A DNA stretch of 44,358 nucleotides from Alistipes sp. (lineage in GTDB: Bacteria; Bacteroidota; Bacteroidia; Bacteroidales; Rikenellaceae). Each line of letters starts with the position of its first letter. The stretch's first letter is position 1. The DNA lies in the NCBI GenBank assembly GCA_017481925.1, contig JAFUOK010000059.1:1-44358 (forward strand), given 5' to 3'. The notes below the pieces were generated by a model. It was given only the letters and a program-made list of their open reading frames with translations. It was not told where the DNA came from and searched no databases. The position numbers and the translations under genes were made by a program. Of this stretch, positions 25,290 to 33,756 are shown piece after piece.

Positions 25290-25382
25290 TATCATAAAAT
25301 AGAGGTGTTGCGGTTAAAATGGATTGCATTACGCTCTGTTTCTGGATATGCAGTAAGTAATAACTAAAAAATACTATTCAAA

Positions 25383-26279
25383 ATGGATTTATCAAAACAG
25401 ATGTATATTGTCGGCATCGGCGAGGTGTTGTGGGATATGCTCCCCGAGGGTAAGCAGTTGGGCGGTGCGCCCGCTAATTTCGCCCATCACGTGGCGCAGT
25501 GCGCTATGCCTGCCTACCTGGTAAGTGCCGTTGGTGATGATGCTTTGGGCGAGGAGATTCGCTCTACCCTGGCAGAGAAGAAGGGTCTTAAAACACTTAT
25601 TCACACGGTGTCACAGCCTACCGGCACGGTGGAGGTCAAGCTCGATGAGCAGGGCGTTCCCCAATACGATATTTGCGAGAATGTAGCGTGGGATAACATC
25701 CCCTTCACTCCCGAAATGGAGGAGCTGGCAAAGCATACCGTAGTAGTTTGCTTCGGCACGCTGGCACAGCGTAGCGAGGTTAGTCGCAAGACCATCGAGT
25801 CCTTCGTCGCCGCTATGTATGAGGAGGCGGTTAAGGTGTGCGACATCAACCTGCGCGGCAACTACTATACGGCCGAGATCGTTGAGTCATCGCTCAAGAT
25901 GGCCGATACGGTCAAGGTTAATCGCGAGGAGCTGGAGGAGGTGTGCCGTCTGGTTGGTATCGAATATACCGACATGCACTCGGTAGCACGTGTTTTGATT
26001 GATAATTACGGCCTCGATATGCTGGTGGTTACGTGTGGCACGGAGGGCAGCTTCGTATATTGCCAGGATGAGAACGCTTCGTGCCTGCCTACCCCGAAGG
26101 TGGAGGTCGTAGATACCGTAGGTGCCGGCGACGCCTTCACGGCAGTATTTGTGTCGGGTATGCTGGGCGGTCTGGAGGTGCGCTGGGCACACGCTCTGGC
26201 TGTTGAGGCTGCAGCACACGTCTGTACACAGGCAGGTGCTACACCCGATTTGCCCGACGACATCAGAGAGAGAGTATAG
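25383..26279 (+). CDS. PfkB-family sugar kinase (fructokinase-like)
   Basis: 298 residues. PfkB signature 1 region is GGAPANFAHHVAQ (27-39) and signature 2 is DTVGAGDAFTAVF with the catalytic Asp250 and anion hole GAGD. The N-terminal GIGEVLWDMLP is the pattern seen in fructokinase-like members. The likely reaction is ATP-dependent phosphorylation of fructose or a related sugar; the exact substrate is inferred. First gene of a two-gene unit; the deformylase starts 2 bases after its stop. Confidence 0.88.
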   Translation: MDLSKQMYIVGIGEVLWDMLPEGKQLGGAPANFAHHVAQCAMPAYLVSAVGDDALGEEIRSTLAEKKGLKTLIHTVSQPTGTVEVKLDEQGVPQYDICENVAWDNIPFTPEMEELAKHTVVVCFGTLAQRSEVSRKTIESFVAAMYEEAVKVCDINLRGNYYTAEIVESSLKMADTVKVNREELEEVCRLVGIEYTDMHSVARVLIDNYGLDMLVVTCGTEGSFVYCQDENASCLPTPKVEVVDTVGAGDAFTAVFVSGMLGGLEVRWAHALAVEAAAHVCTQAGATPDLPDDIRERV

Positions 26280-26281
26280 CA

Positions 26282-26890
26282 ATGAAACGCCTTCTGATTA
26301 TGATAGCAGCCACTTTGGGTCTTGCCGCTTGCGGCGAGACCTTCACTGCGGCTGAGCGTGAAGTGATTCACGCCGGTGGCCACGGCATAATGCGAGTGTT
26401 GAGTATCGACAACGAGGCCGACTCGTTGGCTCTGCGCGAGGAGTCCCGACCCATGAGCGAGTCGCTGCTCCGCACCGAGGAGTATGCTCTCTTGCGGGAG
26501 CGTATGTTGCAGACGGTGCAGAACCCCGAAGCCGAGGGTGTGGGCATTGCCGCACCGCAGGTGGGTGTGCGCCGTGCGATGATTGCCGTGCAACGTTTTG
26601 ATAAGGAGGGCGAACCTTTCGAATTTTTCCTGAATCCCGAGATCATTGAGCTTTTGGGCGAGAAGGCCGATGGCGGCGAGGGCTGCCTCTCGGTCCCCGA
26701 ACTGTATGGTAACGTGAGCCGTTGGCAACATATCCTGCTGCGCTATCGTGACGAGCAGTGGGTGGAGCACACCGAACACATCGAGGGCTTCACGGCCGTC
26801 ATCTTCCAGCACGAGGTGGATCACCTCTCGGGACGTCTTTTCATTGATTATCTCTCGGCCGAGGGGCTTGAAGAGCCTATCGCAGAGTAA
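26282..26890 (+). CDS. peptide deformylase-like lipoprotein
   Basis: 202 residues. All three deformylase motifs are intact: GVGIAAPQ (86-93), EGCLS with the metal Cys135, and HEVDH (177-181). Unlike housekeeping deformylase, it begins with a lipoprotein signal: a hydrophobic stretch and LAAC, with Cys17 as the lipidation site. It should therefore be exported and act on formyl-peptides outside the cytoplasm, or have another substrate. Acidic residues follow the Cys. It overlaps the 3' end of the convergent Dma-type gene by 14 bases. A cytoplasmic deformylase is presumably encoded elsewhere. Confidence 0.88.
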   Translation: MKRLLIMIAATLGLAACGETFTAAEREVIHAGGHGIMRVLSIDNEADSLALREESRPMSESLLRTEEYALLRERMLQTVQNPEAEGVGIAAPQVGVRRAMIAVQRFDKEGEPFEFFLNPEIIELLGEKADGGEGCLSVPELYGNVSRWQHILLRYRDEQWVEHTEHIEGFTAVIFQHEVDHLSGRLFIDYLSAEGLEEPIAE

Positions 26891-28133
26891 ATCGTAATCC
26901 TACTCCAAGATTGAAATCCAGCGGGCGCTCGTTGTAGAGCGTCTCTATTGTTGCGCCGTTGTCGAAGTGGTAGCCTATGCCCGGCTCGGCATATATAGCC
27001 ATCCACGGCGAGAAGTTGTACTGCACACCTGCGGCAGCATTTACTCCCCATTGCAGGGGCTTTATTCTAACATCCGAGCGCAGAGTATTGATATTCTCGC
27101 CATTGAGGAAATAATCTGTTCGCATACTTCCCGAAATGGCCTTCTCTACCATCACTCCTGCCGACGCATATACCGCCAGACGGCGCGATTGGTAGATGTT
27201 GTACACCGCATTTACGGGCAGACCGATGTAGTGCAACGAGGTACGCTCGTCGTAGTAGTTGGAGCGGTTGCCAAGCGAGGTCTCGGACGACAGGTTGGTG
27301 TATGTCACACCGCTCTCTATGGCCCAGCGATCCGATAAGTTGTAACGCAGCGTCACACCTACGCGTATGGGTGTGCGATGGTGGCGTTTGGATGAGATTG
27401 CACGCTCCTCATCGTGGAGCAGCACATCCGTGGCTTCGCTCTCCCCGATCTCGTCATTGCGCACACCGTAGAGCGTCGAGCTTACCATAAATACCTGTTG
27501 CGTGGAGTGGATACTCTTTCCCGCCGTAAGTCCCGATGCAAGCAGGCTCATTGACAGACGGCCTGCATTCTTGCGTGGCGCCATTGCGACGATTCTCTCC
27601 TGTGAGGGCTGTGTGGCACGTTGCTGTGTGGTGCGAGGTTGAGCCGAGCGTTGTGTAGTGTTCTTGCGCTCTACGGTCGGCTCTTCGGGCGAAGATTGCT
27701 CTTCTGCATGCGCTTCCATTACCTCTGCGGGTGGGGGTGGCACGGGCGTAAGCTCTGCCGATGGCTGCGGTTGCTTCCGCGCAATGGGTTGTTGGGCGCG
27801 AGGTTTTGGCTGAGGCGTCTTCTCTGCGGTTGCATCGGCAAGCAGGGATGCCTGCTCCGAGGTGGGTGCCGACTGCTGGAGGTATGAGGGCTCCGCATCG
27901 GCTACGACATTATCAGCGATGGGCATAGGAGTGATGAGCGTGAGGTAGCCTGCAGCAATGGCTATTACGACAGCCGCCGCTATGGCAATACGACGTGGCC
28001 ACAATCTCACTACGGGTGCGGCGGGCGCCTCTACGGGCAGGGCACTCATTATATCGTCAAAGAGATCGTCGGGAGCCGGAGCCTCATACTGCTCCATGCG
28101 GCGTCGAAGATCATCGTTCCATTTGTTACTCAT
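26877..28133 (-). CDS. Dma-type dual-membrane protein: anti-sigma-like N-terminus, TM, linker, outer-membrane barrel
   Basis: 418 residues with an unusual order of parts. Residues 1-45 are a short charged cytoplasmic segment (KWNDDLRRRMEQYEAPAPDDLFDDIMSALP), as in ECF anti-sigma factors. One membrane helix spans about 49-67. A Pro/Gln/Glu-rich, presumably disordered linker covers about 70-185, long enough to cross the periplasm. From about 190 to the end is a beta-barrel of the outer-membrane type (RVGVTLRYNLSDRWAIESGV ... NLGVGLRFTLR). This layout matches the dual membrane-spanning anti-sigma (Dma) family described in Bacteroides thetaiotaomicron, which with an ECF21 sigma controls outer-membrane vesicle formation. 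The sigma gene ends 2 bases upstream. Confidence 0.82.
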   Translation of the reverse strand: MSNKWNDDLRRRMEQYEAPAPDDLFDDIMSALPVEAPAAPVVRLWPRRIAIAAAVVIAIAAGYLTLITPMPIADNVVADAEPSYLQQSAPTSEQASLLADATAEKTPQPKPRAQQPIARKQPQPSAELTPVPPPPAEVMEAHAEEQSSPEEPTVERKNTTQRSAQPRTTQQRATQPSQERIVAMAPRKNAGRLSMSLLASGLTAGKSIHSTQQVFMVSSTLYGVRNDEIGESEATDVLLHDEERAISSKRHHRTPIRVGVTLRYNLSDRWAIESGVTYTNLSSETSLGNRSNYYDERTSLHYIGLPVNAVYNIYQSRRLAVYASAGVMVEKAISGSMRTDYFLNGENINTLRSDVRIKPLQWGVNAAAGVQYNFSPWMAIYAEPGIGYHFDNGATIETLYNERPLDFNLGVGLRFTLR

Positions 28134-28135
28134 CT

Positions 28136-28684
28136 TTATATCTGGTTTTGGGTTTTATACTCCTTGATTTTTTGTGCCAATATGGCCTTTGCCCTGTGCA
28201 GTTGCGAGGCCGATGTGCTCTCGCTGATGCCTAACCGCTGTGCTATCTCGTGGTGGCTCTGCTCCTCGAAGACGTAGAGGTTGAAGATCGTTCGGTAGCC
28301 GGGAGGCAACTCGCGTATAAAGCGGTGTATAATCTCAATCGGGACATCCTCCACCTCGGGTTCCTCCTCCTGTGCTATATCCTCATATTGTGTGAATGGA
28401 GAGGTTTTTGCCGAGCGACGCAGATGGTCGAGTGCCACATTCACTACGATGCGTGAGAGCCACGCTCGGAGCGATCCCGCCCCACGATATTCAAAACGTC
28501 CGATAGCGGTATAAATCTTAATAAAACTCTCCTGCAACACGTCGTGCAGTTCGCCGTCATCCACATAACGAGCCGCTACGCCCGTCAGGTAACGAATGTG
28601 ACGGTCGTAGAGTTCTCGCATAGCGGTGCGGTTGCCCTCCTTTACGAGGCGCACCAAGTCGGTTTCTGCAACGTGTTGGATCAT
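28136..28684 (-). CDS. ECF-type sigma factor
   Basis: 182 residues. Region 2 covers about 20-90: ELYDRHIRYLTGVAARYV, LHDVLQESFIKIY and LRAWLSRIVVNVALDHLR. Region 4 covers about 124-172: LPPGYRTIFNLYVFEEQSHH then IAQRLGISESTSASQLHRAK, a helix-turn-helix. A short acidic linker lies between. It directs RNA polymerase to a small regulon and is presumably held by the Dma-type protein encoded 2 bases downstream. Upstream by 37 bases is a NigD-like lipoprotein gene, all on one strand, so the three are probably one transcript. By context it belongs with the ECF21 group, but I could not test that. Confidence 0.92.
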   Translation of the reverse strand: MIQHVAETDLVRLVKEGNRTAMRELYDRHIRYLTGVAARYVDDGELHDVLQESFIKIYTAIGRFEYRGAGSLRAWLSRIVVNVALDHLRRSAKTSPFTQYEDIAQEEEPEVEDVPIEIIHRFIRELPPGYRTIFNLYVFEEQSHHEIAQRLGISESTSASQLHRAKAILAQKIKEYKTQNQI

Positions 28685-28721
28685 AGCGCGTGCGCCAACC
28701 CCTCGGGGCTGGCGCTAAAAG

Positions 28722-29459
28722 TTATTGAAGTTTCAGTGTGGGTCGTACTATTGCCTGTGTGCCCGATTGGGGACTGTCCTTGCGTGAGCAGTAGTCGAAC
28801 TCGTGCTCCTTTACGCCCGAGAATGACTCCCAGCGGAGTTTGAGTTTCACGGTCTTGCCCTCGGTGTCAGGCAGCGTGTTGAGTCGGAATGCCACCAGGC
28901 CGTCGAACATTCGCTCGCCATAGTTATCGCCCTCGGCGTCGTGGCAGAAGGTCACCTCATAGGGGTTTTCGGGGTTCTCGGCAACGAGGTTCACGCGGTG
29001 CTTCTGACCTGTATTGCTCGATATGGTGCGGAAGCGAAGCGTCAGGTAGCCATCCTCGACGATTGTCACCCAGTCATCGACAATCTCCACGGGGTCGTTG
29101 CCATACTCCTCCGTATTCTCTGTGGTGCGTACGATGGTGGGCTTTGTCAGGATGTCGTCCATCCAGGTCACGCGTACGGCCTTGTCATAGGGTGCAGGGT
29201 CTTCGTTAACCTCGGCAAATGACACCAGGGCGCGTACCTCCTCCTCGCCATAGGGCGAGCCCTTCATATTTACGGGTTTGAGGGAGGTGCGGTCGTCGAG
29301 CTGCATATAGAATGAGTTGGCATCGACGGGCTTGATTGTCACCAGGGCATCGGGGTTGAGTACTCCTACTTCGTCATTGTCGTGTACGTCGCACGATAAG
29401 AGTGTCGAGGTAGCCACAAAGGCTACGGCTGCTAAAAGTGAAAATTTGATACGATTCAT
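28722..29459 (-). CDS. NigD-like lipoprotein
   Basis: 245 residues. Lipoprotein signal with LLSC and Cys23, followed by acidic residues (DVHDNDE), which favours surface exposure in Bacteroidota. The mature part has two beta-rich domains as in NigD-like proteins: SFYMQLDDRTSLKPV, WMDDILTKP, YGNDPVEIVDDWVTIVEDGYLTLRF, RVNLVAENP and FDGLVAFRLN. NigD proteins are small lipoproteins of Bacteroidota with unclear function. Here it leads the sigma-Dma unit, so it may be a target or input of that pathway. Confidence 0.85.
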   Translation of the reverse strand: MNRIKFSLLAAVAFVATSTLLSCDVHDNDEVGVLNPDALVTIKPVDANSFYMQLDDRTSLKPVNMKGSPYGEEEVRALVSFAEVNEDPAPYDKAVRVTWMDDILTKPTIVRTTENTEEYGNDPVEIVDDWVTIVEDGYLTLRFRTISSNTGQKHRVNLVAENPENPYEVTFCHDAEGDNYGERMFDGLVAFRLNTLPDTEGKTVKLKLRWESFSGVKEHEFDYCSRKDSPQSGTQAIVRPTLKLQ

Positions 29460-29571
29460 AATCTATTTTTATTTTTGTTTTACCTCTTGTTTGGTCGCCC
29501 TTTCGGGTGCGTCCAATCATTAAACGCCGTAATTGCAAAATCTTGCATCGCAATATAAAATTTTTTTGTGC

Positions 29572-29579
29572 TATATTTG
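29572..29579 (+). promoter_or_regulatory. -7 element of the lnt-folC promoter
   Basis: TATATTTG, 17 bases before the lnt ATG, within an AT-rich stretch shared with the divergent nigD gene. No TTTG at 19-20 bp. Confidence 0.45.
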
Positions 29580-29596
29580 CAATAAATATAAAATTT

Positions 29597-31144
29597 ATGC
29601 GACAAAAACTTCTTTGCGTGCTCTCGTCTGTCGTCCTGCTCTCGGTGGGATGGCTGGGGGGCAGTGGCCTTACGCTACTCGTGGCGCTGGTTCCACTATT
29701 ATATATAAGTGCTTCGTACTCTGCATCGGCTCGCGACTGGTGGCGTATGGCGGGGTGGGCGGCACTTAGCTTTGTGCTCTGGAATGTTGTCACGGTGTGG
29801 TGGATATGGATCGCCACGCCTGTGGGCCCCGTGGCGGCAACATTCTTCTCGACGTGGTGGAGTATGGTGGCCTTTATGCTCTTCCACTACGTGAGCAAGC
29901 GAGCTCCGCGAAGCATAGCCTATACGGTGCTTGTGGCGGCGTGGGTGGCGGCCGAATATCTCTATACCTACACCGAGGTTATCTCGTTCCCGTGGCTTAC
30001 GCTGGGCAACGGTTTTTCGGGCGATGTGTGGGCCGTGCAGTGGTATGAATATACGGGTGCTATGGGTGGCTCTATGTGGGTGATGCTATGTAATATAGCC
30101 ATCTTTGAGGCGTGGCAGAACCGTCGTCGGGCGCAGCGTGTGGTGGCTGCGGCGGTGGTCCTATTGCCCATTATCTTCTCGCTTGCCATTTATTGGAGTT
30201 ACAAGCCGCAGGAGGAGCGTGTGAAGATGGCCGTGCTGCAACCCAATGTAGATTGCTACGAGGAGAAATTCAATGATACGCCACGCAAGCAGTTGGAGAA
30301 CCTCGTGGATTTGATTGCGCAGACACCCTCCGACGTAAAGGTGCTGGTAATGCCCGAGACGGCACTCCCTACCACGGTAGATGAGCGTCAGCCGTTGGAG
30401 ATGAATGCGGGCGTAATCTGGTTGCAAGATGCTCTGCAACGCACTCATCCTGATGCCCTGGCGACCATCGGTGCCACGACCATAAAGTCGTACGATTCGG
30501 CCGTTGCTCCTACCCCTACGGCACGCCGGAGTGCGGGTGGTTACTACGATGTCTATAACTCCTCTATCGCCATTGGCAGCGAGCAGGGCGAGTTGCACCA
30601 TAAGATGCGTCTGGTCATAGGTGTTGAGGCTATGCCATTGTTTTTCAATTCGTTCATCGACCTGGGTGGTATGACGGGCCAGCTGGGACGCAACGATAAG
30701 GCTACAGTGTTCTCACGTGGCGGCTTGACGGTGGGCCCGGCCATCTGCTACGAAGGCCTTTATGGCGAGTGGTTTGCACGCTTTGTGCGCGAGGGCGCCG
30801 AGGTTATGCTCCTGATGTCGAACGATGGCTGGTGGGGCAACACGCCCGGCCATAAGCGTCTGTTCGACTTCTGTCGTCTGCGTGCCATCGAGACGCGCCG
30901 TGCCGTTGCCCGTAGTGCCAATACGGGTGTGTCGGGCTTTATCTCCTCGCGAGGCGATGTGCTTCAGCGCCTTGACTGGGATCAGCGAGGTGTGCTCGTT
31001 CAGGATGTGGAGCGCTCTACGCGCCAGACTATGTATGTGACCTATGGCGATTGGGTGGGACGTATGGCGTTGCTGGTTACGTTCCTTGCGGTGATGTACT
31101 TCACGGCCTATCGCGTAAGACGTAAAAATCACTTGGTGGATTGA
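29597..31144 (+). CDS. lnt: apolipoprotein N-acyltransferase
   Basis: 515 residues from the ATG at 29597; an upstream start would overlap the promoter. Inner-membrane enzyme that adds the third acyl chain to lipoproteins. The N-terminal ~215 residues have about seven membrane segments, then a nitrilase-type periplasmic domain with Glu254 (MPETALP), Lys336 (HHKMRL) and Cys384 (ICYEGLYGEW), in good agreement with the Glu-Lys-Cys triad of E. coli Lnt. Two bases separate it from folC, with which it is co-transcribed. Confidence 0.96.
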   Translation: MRQKLLCVLSSVVLLSVGWLGGSGLTLLVALVPLLYISASYSASARDWWRMAGWAALSFVLWNVVTVWWIWIATPVGPVAATFFSTWWSMVAFMLFHYVSKRAPRSIAYTVLVAAWVAAEYLYTYTEVISFPWLTLGNGFSGDVWAVQWYEYTGAMGGSMWVMLCNIAIFEAWQNRRRAQRVVAAAVVLLPIIFSLAIYWSYKPQEERVKMAVLQPNVDCYEEKFNDTPRKQLENLVDLIAQTPSDVKVLVMPETALPTTVDERQPLEMNAGVIWLQDALQRTHPDALATIGATTIKSYDSAVAPTPTARRSAGGYYDVYNSSIAIGSEQGELHHKMRLVIGVEAMPLFFNSFIDLGGMTGQLGRNDKATVFSRGGLTVGPAICYEGLYGEWFARFVREGAEVMLLMSNDGWWGNTPGHKRLFDFCRLRAIETRRAVARSANTGVSGFISSRGDVLQRLDWDQRGVLVQDVERSTRQTMYVTYGDWVGRMALLVTFLAVMYFTAYRVRRKNHLVD

Positions 31145-31145
31145 T

Positions 31146-32441
31146 ATGAACTACTCTCAAACTGTTGAATATCTGTTTGCTACGACACCGTCGTTTCAGG
31201 CTGTCGGAGCCGATGCCTATAAGCCGGGCCTGGAGCGTGTGGCCGAGTTTTGCCGTGCGCTGGGCAACCCGCAGGATAATTTTCTTACGATCCACGTTGC
31301 CGGCACCAACGGCAAGGGTTCAACCTCCCATATGCTCGCCTCGATACTTCAGCACGCAGGCTATCGTGTGGGTCTGTTCACCTCGCCGCACCTGAAGGAT
31401 TTTCGTGAGCGTATGCGTGTCGATGGGCAGATGATCTCGGAGCAGCGTGTGGTGGAGTTTGTCGCGCACCATCGTGAGCGTATGCAGTCGCTCGGGCTCT
31501 CGTTCTTTGAGATGACTACAGCTATGGCGTTCGACTTTTTTGCTGCGAGCGATGTCGAGGTGGCCGTCATTGAGACGGGTCTTGGCGGGCGGCTGGATGC
31601 TACGAATATCATCACTCCCGTGCTGAGCGTGGTGACCAATATCGGACTGGATCATACCGACCTTTTGGGCGATACGCTGCAACAGGTGGCACGCGAGAAG
31701 GCGGGTATCATTAAGCCCGGAGTGGCCGTTGTCGTGGGCGAGCGGTCGGATGAGTATAACTCCGTCTTTGAGGAGCGTGCCCGCGAAATGTCATCTCGGT
31801 TGATATATGCCGAGCAGGAGATAAAACTACTTGATCAGCAAAGCGTTGCCGATGGTCAGGTGTTTGAGATTGAGAGATGCCGTGACGCTCACCGTTTCCG
31901 TGTGCAGGTCGATCTTGCGGGCGAGTATCAACGCCACAATGTGCTCACCGTTGCCGCTGCGGCGGACTATCTGGATCGTCATACGGCGCTGACCATCAGC
32001 CGTCGCGCCTTCCTTGATGGTATGGCTACGGCTGCCGCCTCAACCTCACTTGCGGGGCGCTGGCAGAGACTATCCAACGATCCACTGCTGATATGCGACA
32101 CGGGGCATAATGCCCACGGCGTACGATATGTGGCCGAGCAGTTGCAGGCTCTCGTAGCCGAGCATCCGCATCTGTATTGCATCCTCGGCTTTGCCCGCGA
32201 CAAGCAGATTGACGAGGTGCTGAAAATGTTTCCGACGGAGGCTCATTATATCTTCACGCAGGCCTCTACACCACGAGCCTTGGAGGCTGAGACGCTGGCC
32301 GAGAAGGGACATCGGGCAGGACTTTGCGGTGAGGTTCAAATATCTGTAAAGCAGGCGCTTGAGCGCGCTCGCGAGCTGGCTAATCGGGAAGATGCGATAT
32401 TTATCGGCGGAAGCAATTATGTTGTTGCCGAGATTTTATGA
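31146..32441 (+). CDS. folC: dihydrofolate/folylpolyglutamate synthase
   Basis: 431 residues. Adds glutamate to dihydropteroate and to folates. Mur-ligase-type features: P-loop AGTNGKGST (52-60), the following FTSPHLKDFRERMRVDG, FFEMTTAMAFDFF, ETGLGGRLDATN and NIGLDHTDLLG. The C-terminal domain begins near 295 with CDTGHNAHG. Starts one base after the lnt stop. A shared terminator follows at 32475. Confidence 0.95.
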   Translation: MNYSQTVEYLFATTPSFQAVGADAYKPGLERVAEFCRALGNPQDNFLTIHVAGTNGKGSTSHMLASILQHAGYRVGLFTSPHLKDFRERMRVDGQMISEQRVVEFVAHHRERMQSLGLSFFEMTTAMAFDFFAASDVEVAVIETGLGGRLDATNIITPVLSVVTNIGLDHTDLLGDTLQQVAREKAGIIKPGVAVVVGERSDEYNSVFEERAREMSSRLIYAEQEIKLLDQQSVADGQVFEIERCRDAHRFRVQVDLAGEYQRHNVLTVAAAADYLDRHTALTISRRAFLDGMATAAASTSLAGRWQRLSNDPLLICDTGHNAHGVRYVAEQLQALVAEHPHLYCILGFARDKQIDEVLKMFPTEAHYIFTQASTPRALEAETLAEKGHRAGLCGEVQISVKQALERARELANREDAIFIGGSNYVVAEIL

Positions 32442-32474
32442 TAATATTTTGATTGCTATGTTTTGACAAAAATA

Positions 32475-32504
32475 GGGGCTGCTCAACTTTCAGTTGGCAG
32501 CCCC
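32475..32504. terminator. bidirectional terminator between folC and the DUF3467 gene
   Basis: GGGGCTGC-tcAAC-tttca-GTTgGCAGCCCC, T-rich on the minus strand (TATTTTTG), ending the DUF3467 gene and probably folC. Confidence 0.75.
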
Positions 32505-32559
32505 TGTCGTTATCCACAACATCAAAACTGATACCTATTCTTGTCGCCATCAGGCGTTA

Positions 32560-32877
32560 TCAAGCATTTCCCATCGGGCCCATATTCATAATCGGATCGT
32601 CGGCAAGCGGAGCACCGCGATGAATCTCGATTTTTGCGATGTTGCTCTCATAGCGGGTGATGTTCTCCTGCAGCGAGAGGAGCAGTCGCTTGGCGTGTTC
32701 GGGCGTAAGGATTATACGGCTTTTGACGTTGGCCTTCTGCAATCCCGGGAGTGCAGTGGCAAAGTCGATAATAAACTCCGAGGGTGAGTGTGAGATGATG
32801 GCCAAGTTGGAGTAGTGTCCCTCGGCCACCTGCTCGGGCAGGTTGATCTCGATACCCTGTTTCTGATAGTCTGCCAT
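32560..32877 (-). CDS. DUF3467 domain protein
   Basis: 105 residues from the ATG at 32877, downstream of a TATTTTTG box at 32900-32907 (minus). The sequence EGHYSNLAIISHSPSEFIIDFATALPG and SRIILTPEHAKRLLLSLQEN is the recognisable DUF3467 pattern, a small beta-rich protein of unknown function, widespread in Bacteroidota. The C-terminus ends in a Met/Gly-rich tail. Monocistronic. Confidence 0.82.
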   Translation of the reverse strand: MADYQKQGIEINLPEQVAEGHYSNLAIISHSPSEFIIDFATALPGLQKANVKSRIILTPEHAKRLLLSLQENITRYESNIAKIEIHRGAPLADDPIMNMGPMGNA

Positions 32878-33058
32878 AAATAAACTTTTATTACGGATAC
32901 AAAAATAATATTTCTCGGTTGAGGCTCGGAGGTTTGTGGTTGAAAGTTTTCGATAATTTATTAACAATTACGCTTGTGCTAACCAGCTATACGGGGCAAT
33001 AATCACACCATAAAGAGCGAATCTATCCGTTGCGCTTTAATATTTCATATTAAATTCC

Positions 33059-33066
33059 TAACTTTG
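33059..33066 (+). promoter_or_regulatory. -7 element of the 33-41 kb operon
   Basis: TAACTTTG, 27 bases before the ATG at 33094. Its place rules out earlier start codons of the first gene. No clean -33. Confidence 0.5.
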
Positions 33067-33093
33067 CACCCTGGAATTGATTTTTCACCGGTA

Positions 33094-33756
33094 ATGATCG
33101 TAACAGCATTAGATATTTTCTTCCGTGGAATGGGCGTAGGCCTGGCCTCATCGATAACCGTGGGCCCCGTTGCGGTACTCTGCATTCAGCGTACGCTGAG
33201 CAAGAACCGCCGTTCGGGATTGGCTTCGGGTATGGGTGTTGCCTCGGCCGATATGATTATGGCCATCATCGCCTTCTTCTTCTACTCGATGCTGCAGGCG
33301 CAGATCGAGGAGTACAGCGCCATCCTGCAGGTCATCGGAGGAATATTTGTGGTCATCGTGGGTGTCTATATCTTCTTCCAGAACCCCGTGCCGCAGATCC
33401 GCAAGAACCGTGCAGGCAAGAGCAATCTGTGGCAGGACTACTCGTCGATGTTTGTCTTTACGCTGGCCAACTTCGTGGTTGTTATCCCCTATCTGCTCGC
33501 CTTCTTCGCTATGTTCAACGTCGGCTTGCAGGCCGAGGGCGACGTGGCATCGCTGGTGCGTAGCGGTATGACTATCCTCGGTTTCTTTGCCGGTGCTGTA
33601 GCGTGGTGGGTGGCTCTGACGCTGACCATCGACTACTTCCGCCGTCGATTCCGCCCGCGCCATATGCTGACGATAAACCACGTAGCTGGTGTGATCATCG
33701 GCCTGTTGGGTGTATATACTATTATTTCAACCTTTTTTGATATTCTTCCCGTATAA
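33094..33756 (+). CDS. LysE/RhtB-family transporter
   Basis: 220 residues from the ATG at 33094. Six membrane helices. The N-terminal block GMGVGLASSITVGPVAVLCIQRTLSKNRRSGLASGMGVASAD is typical of LysE-family exporters, which move amino acids or similar solutes out of the cell. Substrate unknown. The stop overlaps the cmk start by one base (TAATGG), so it leads a plus-strand unit that seems to continue to yidD at 41230. Confidence 0.85.
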   Translation: MIVTALDIFFRGMGVGLASSITVGPVAVLCIQRTLSKNRRSGLASGMGVASADMIMAIIAFFFYSMLQAQIEEYSAILQVIGGIFVVIVGVYIFFQNPVPQIRKNRAGKSNLWQDYSSMFVFTLANFVVVIPYLLAFFAMFNVGLQAEGDVASLVRSGMTILGFFAGAVAWWVALTLTIDYFRRRFRPRHMLTINHVAGVIIGLLGVYTIISTFFDILPV

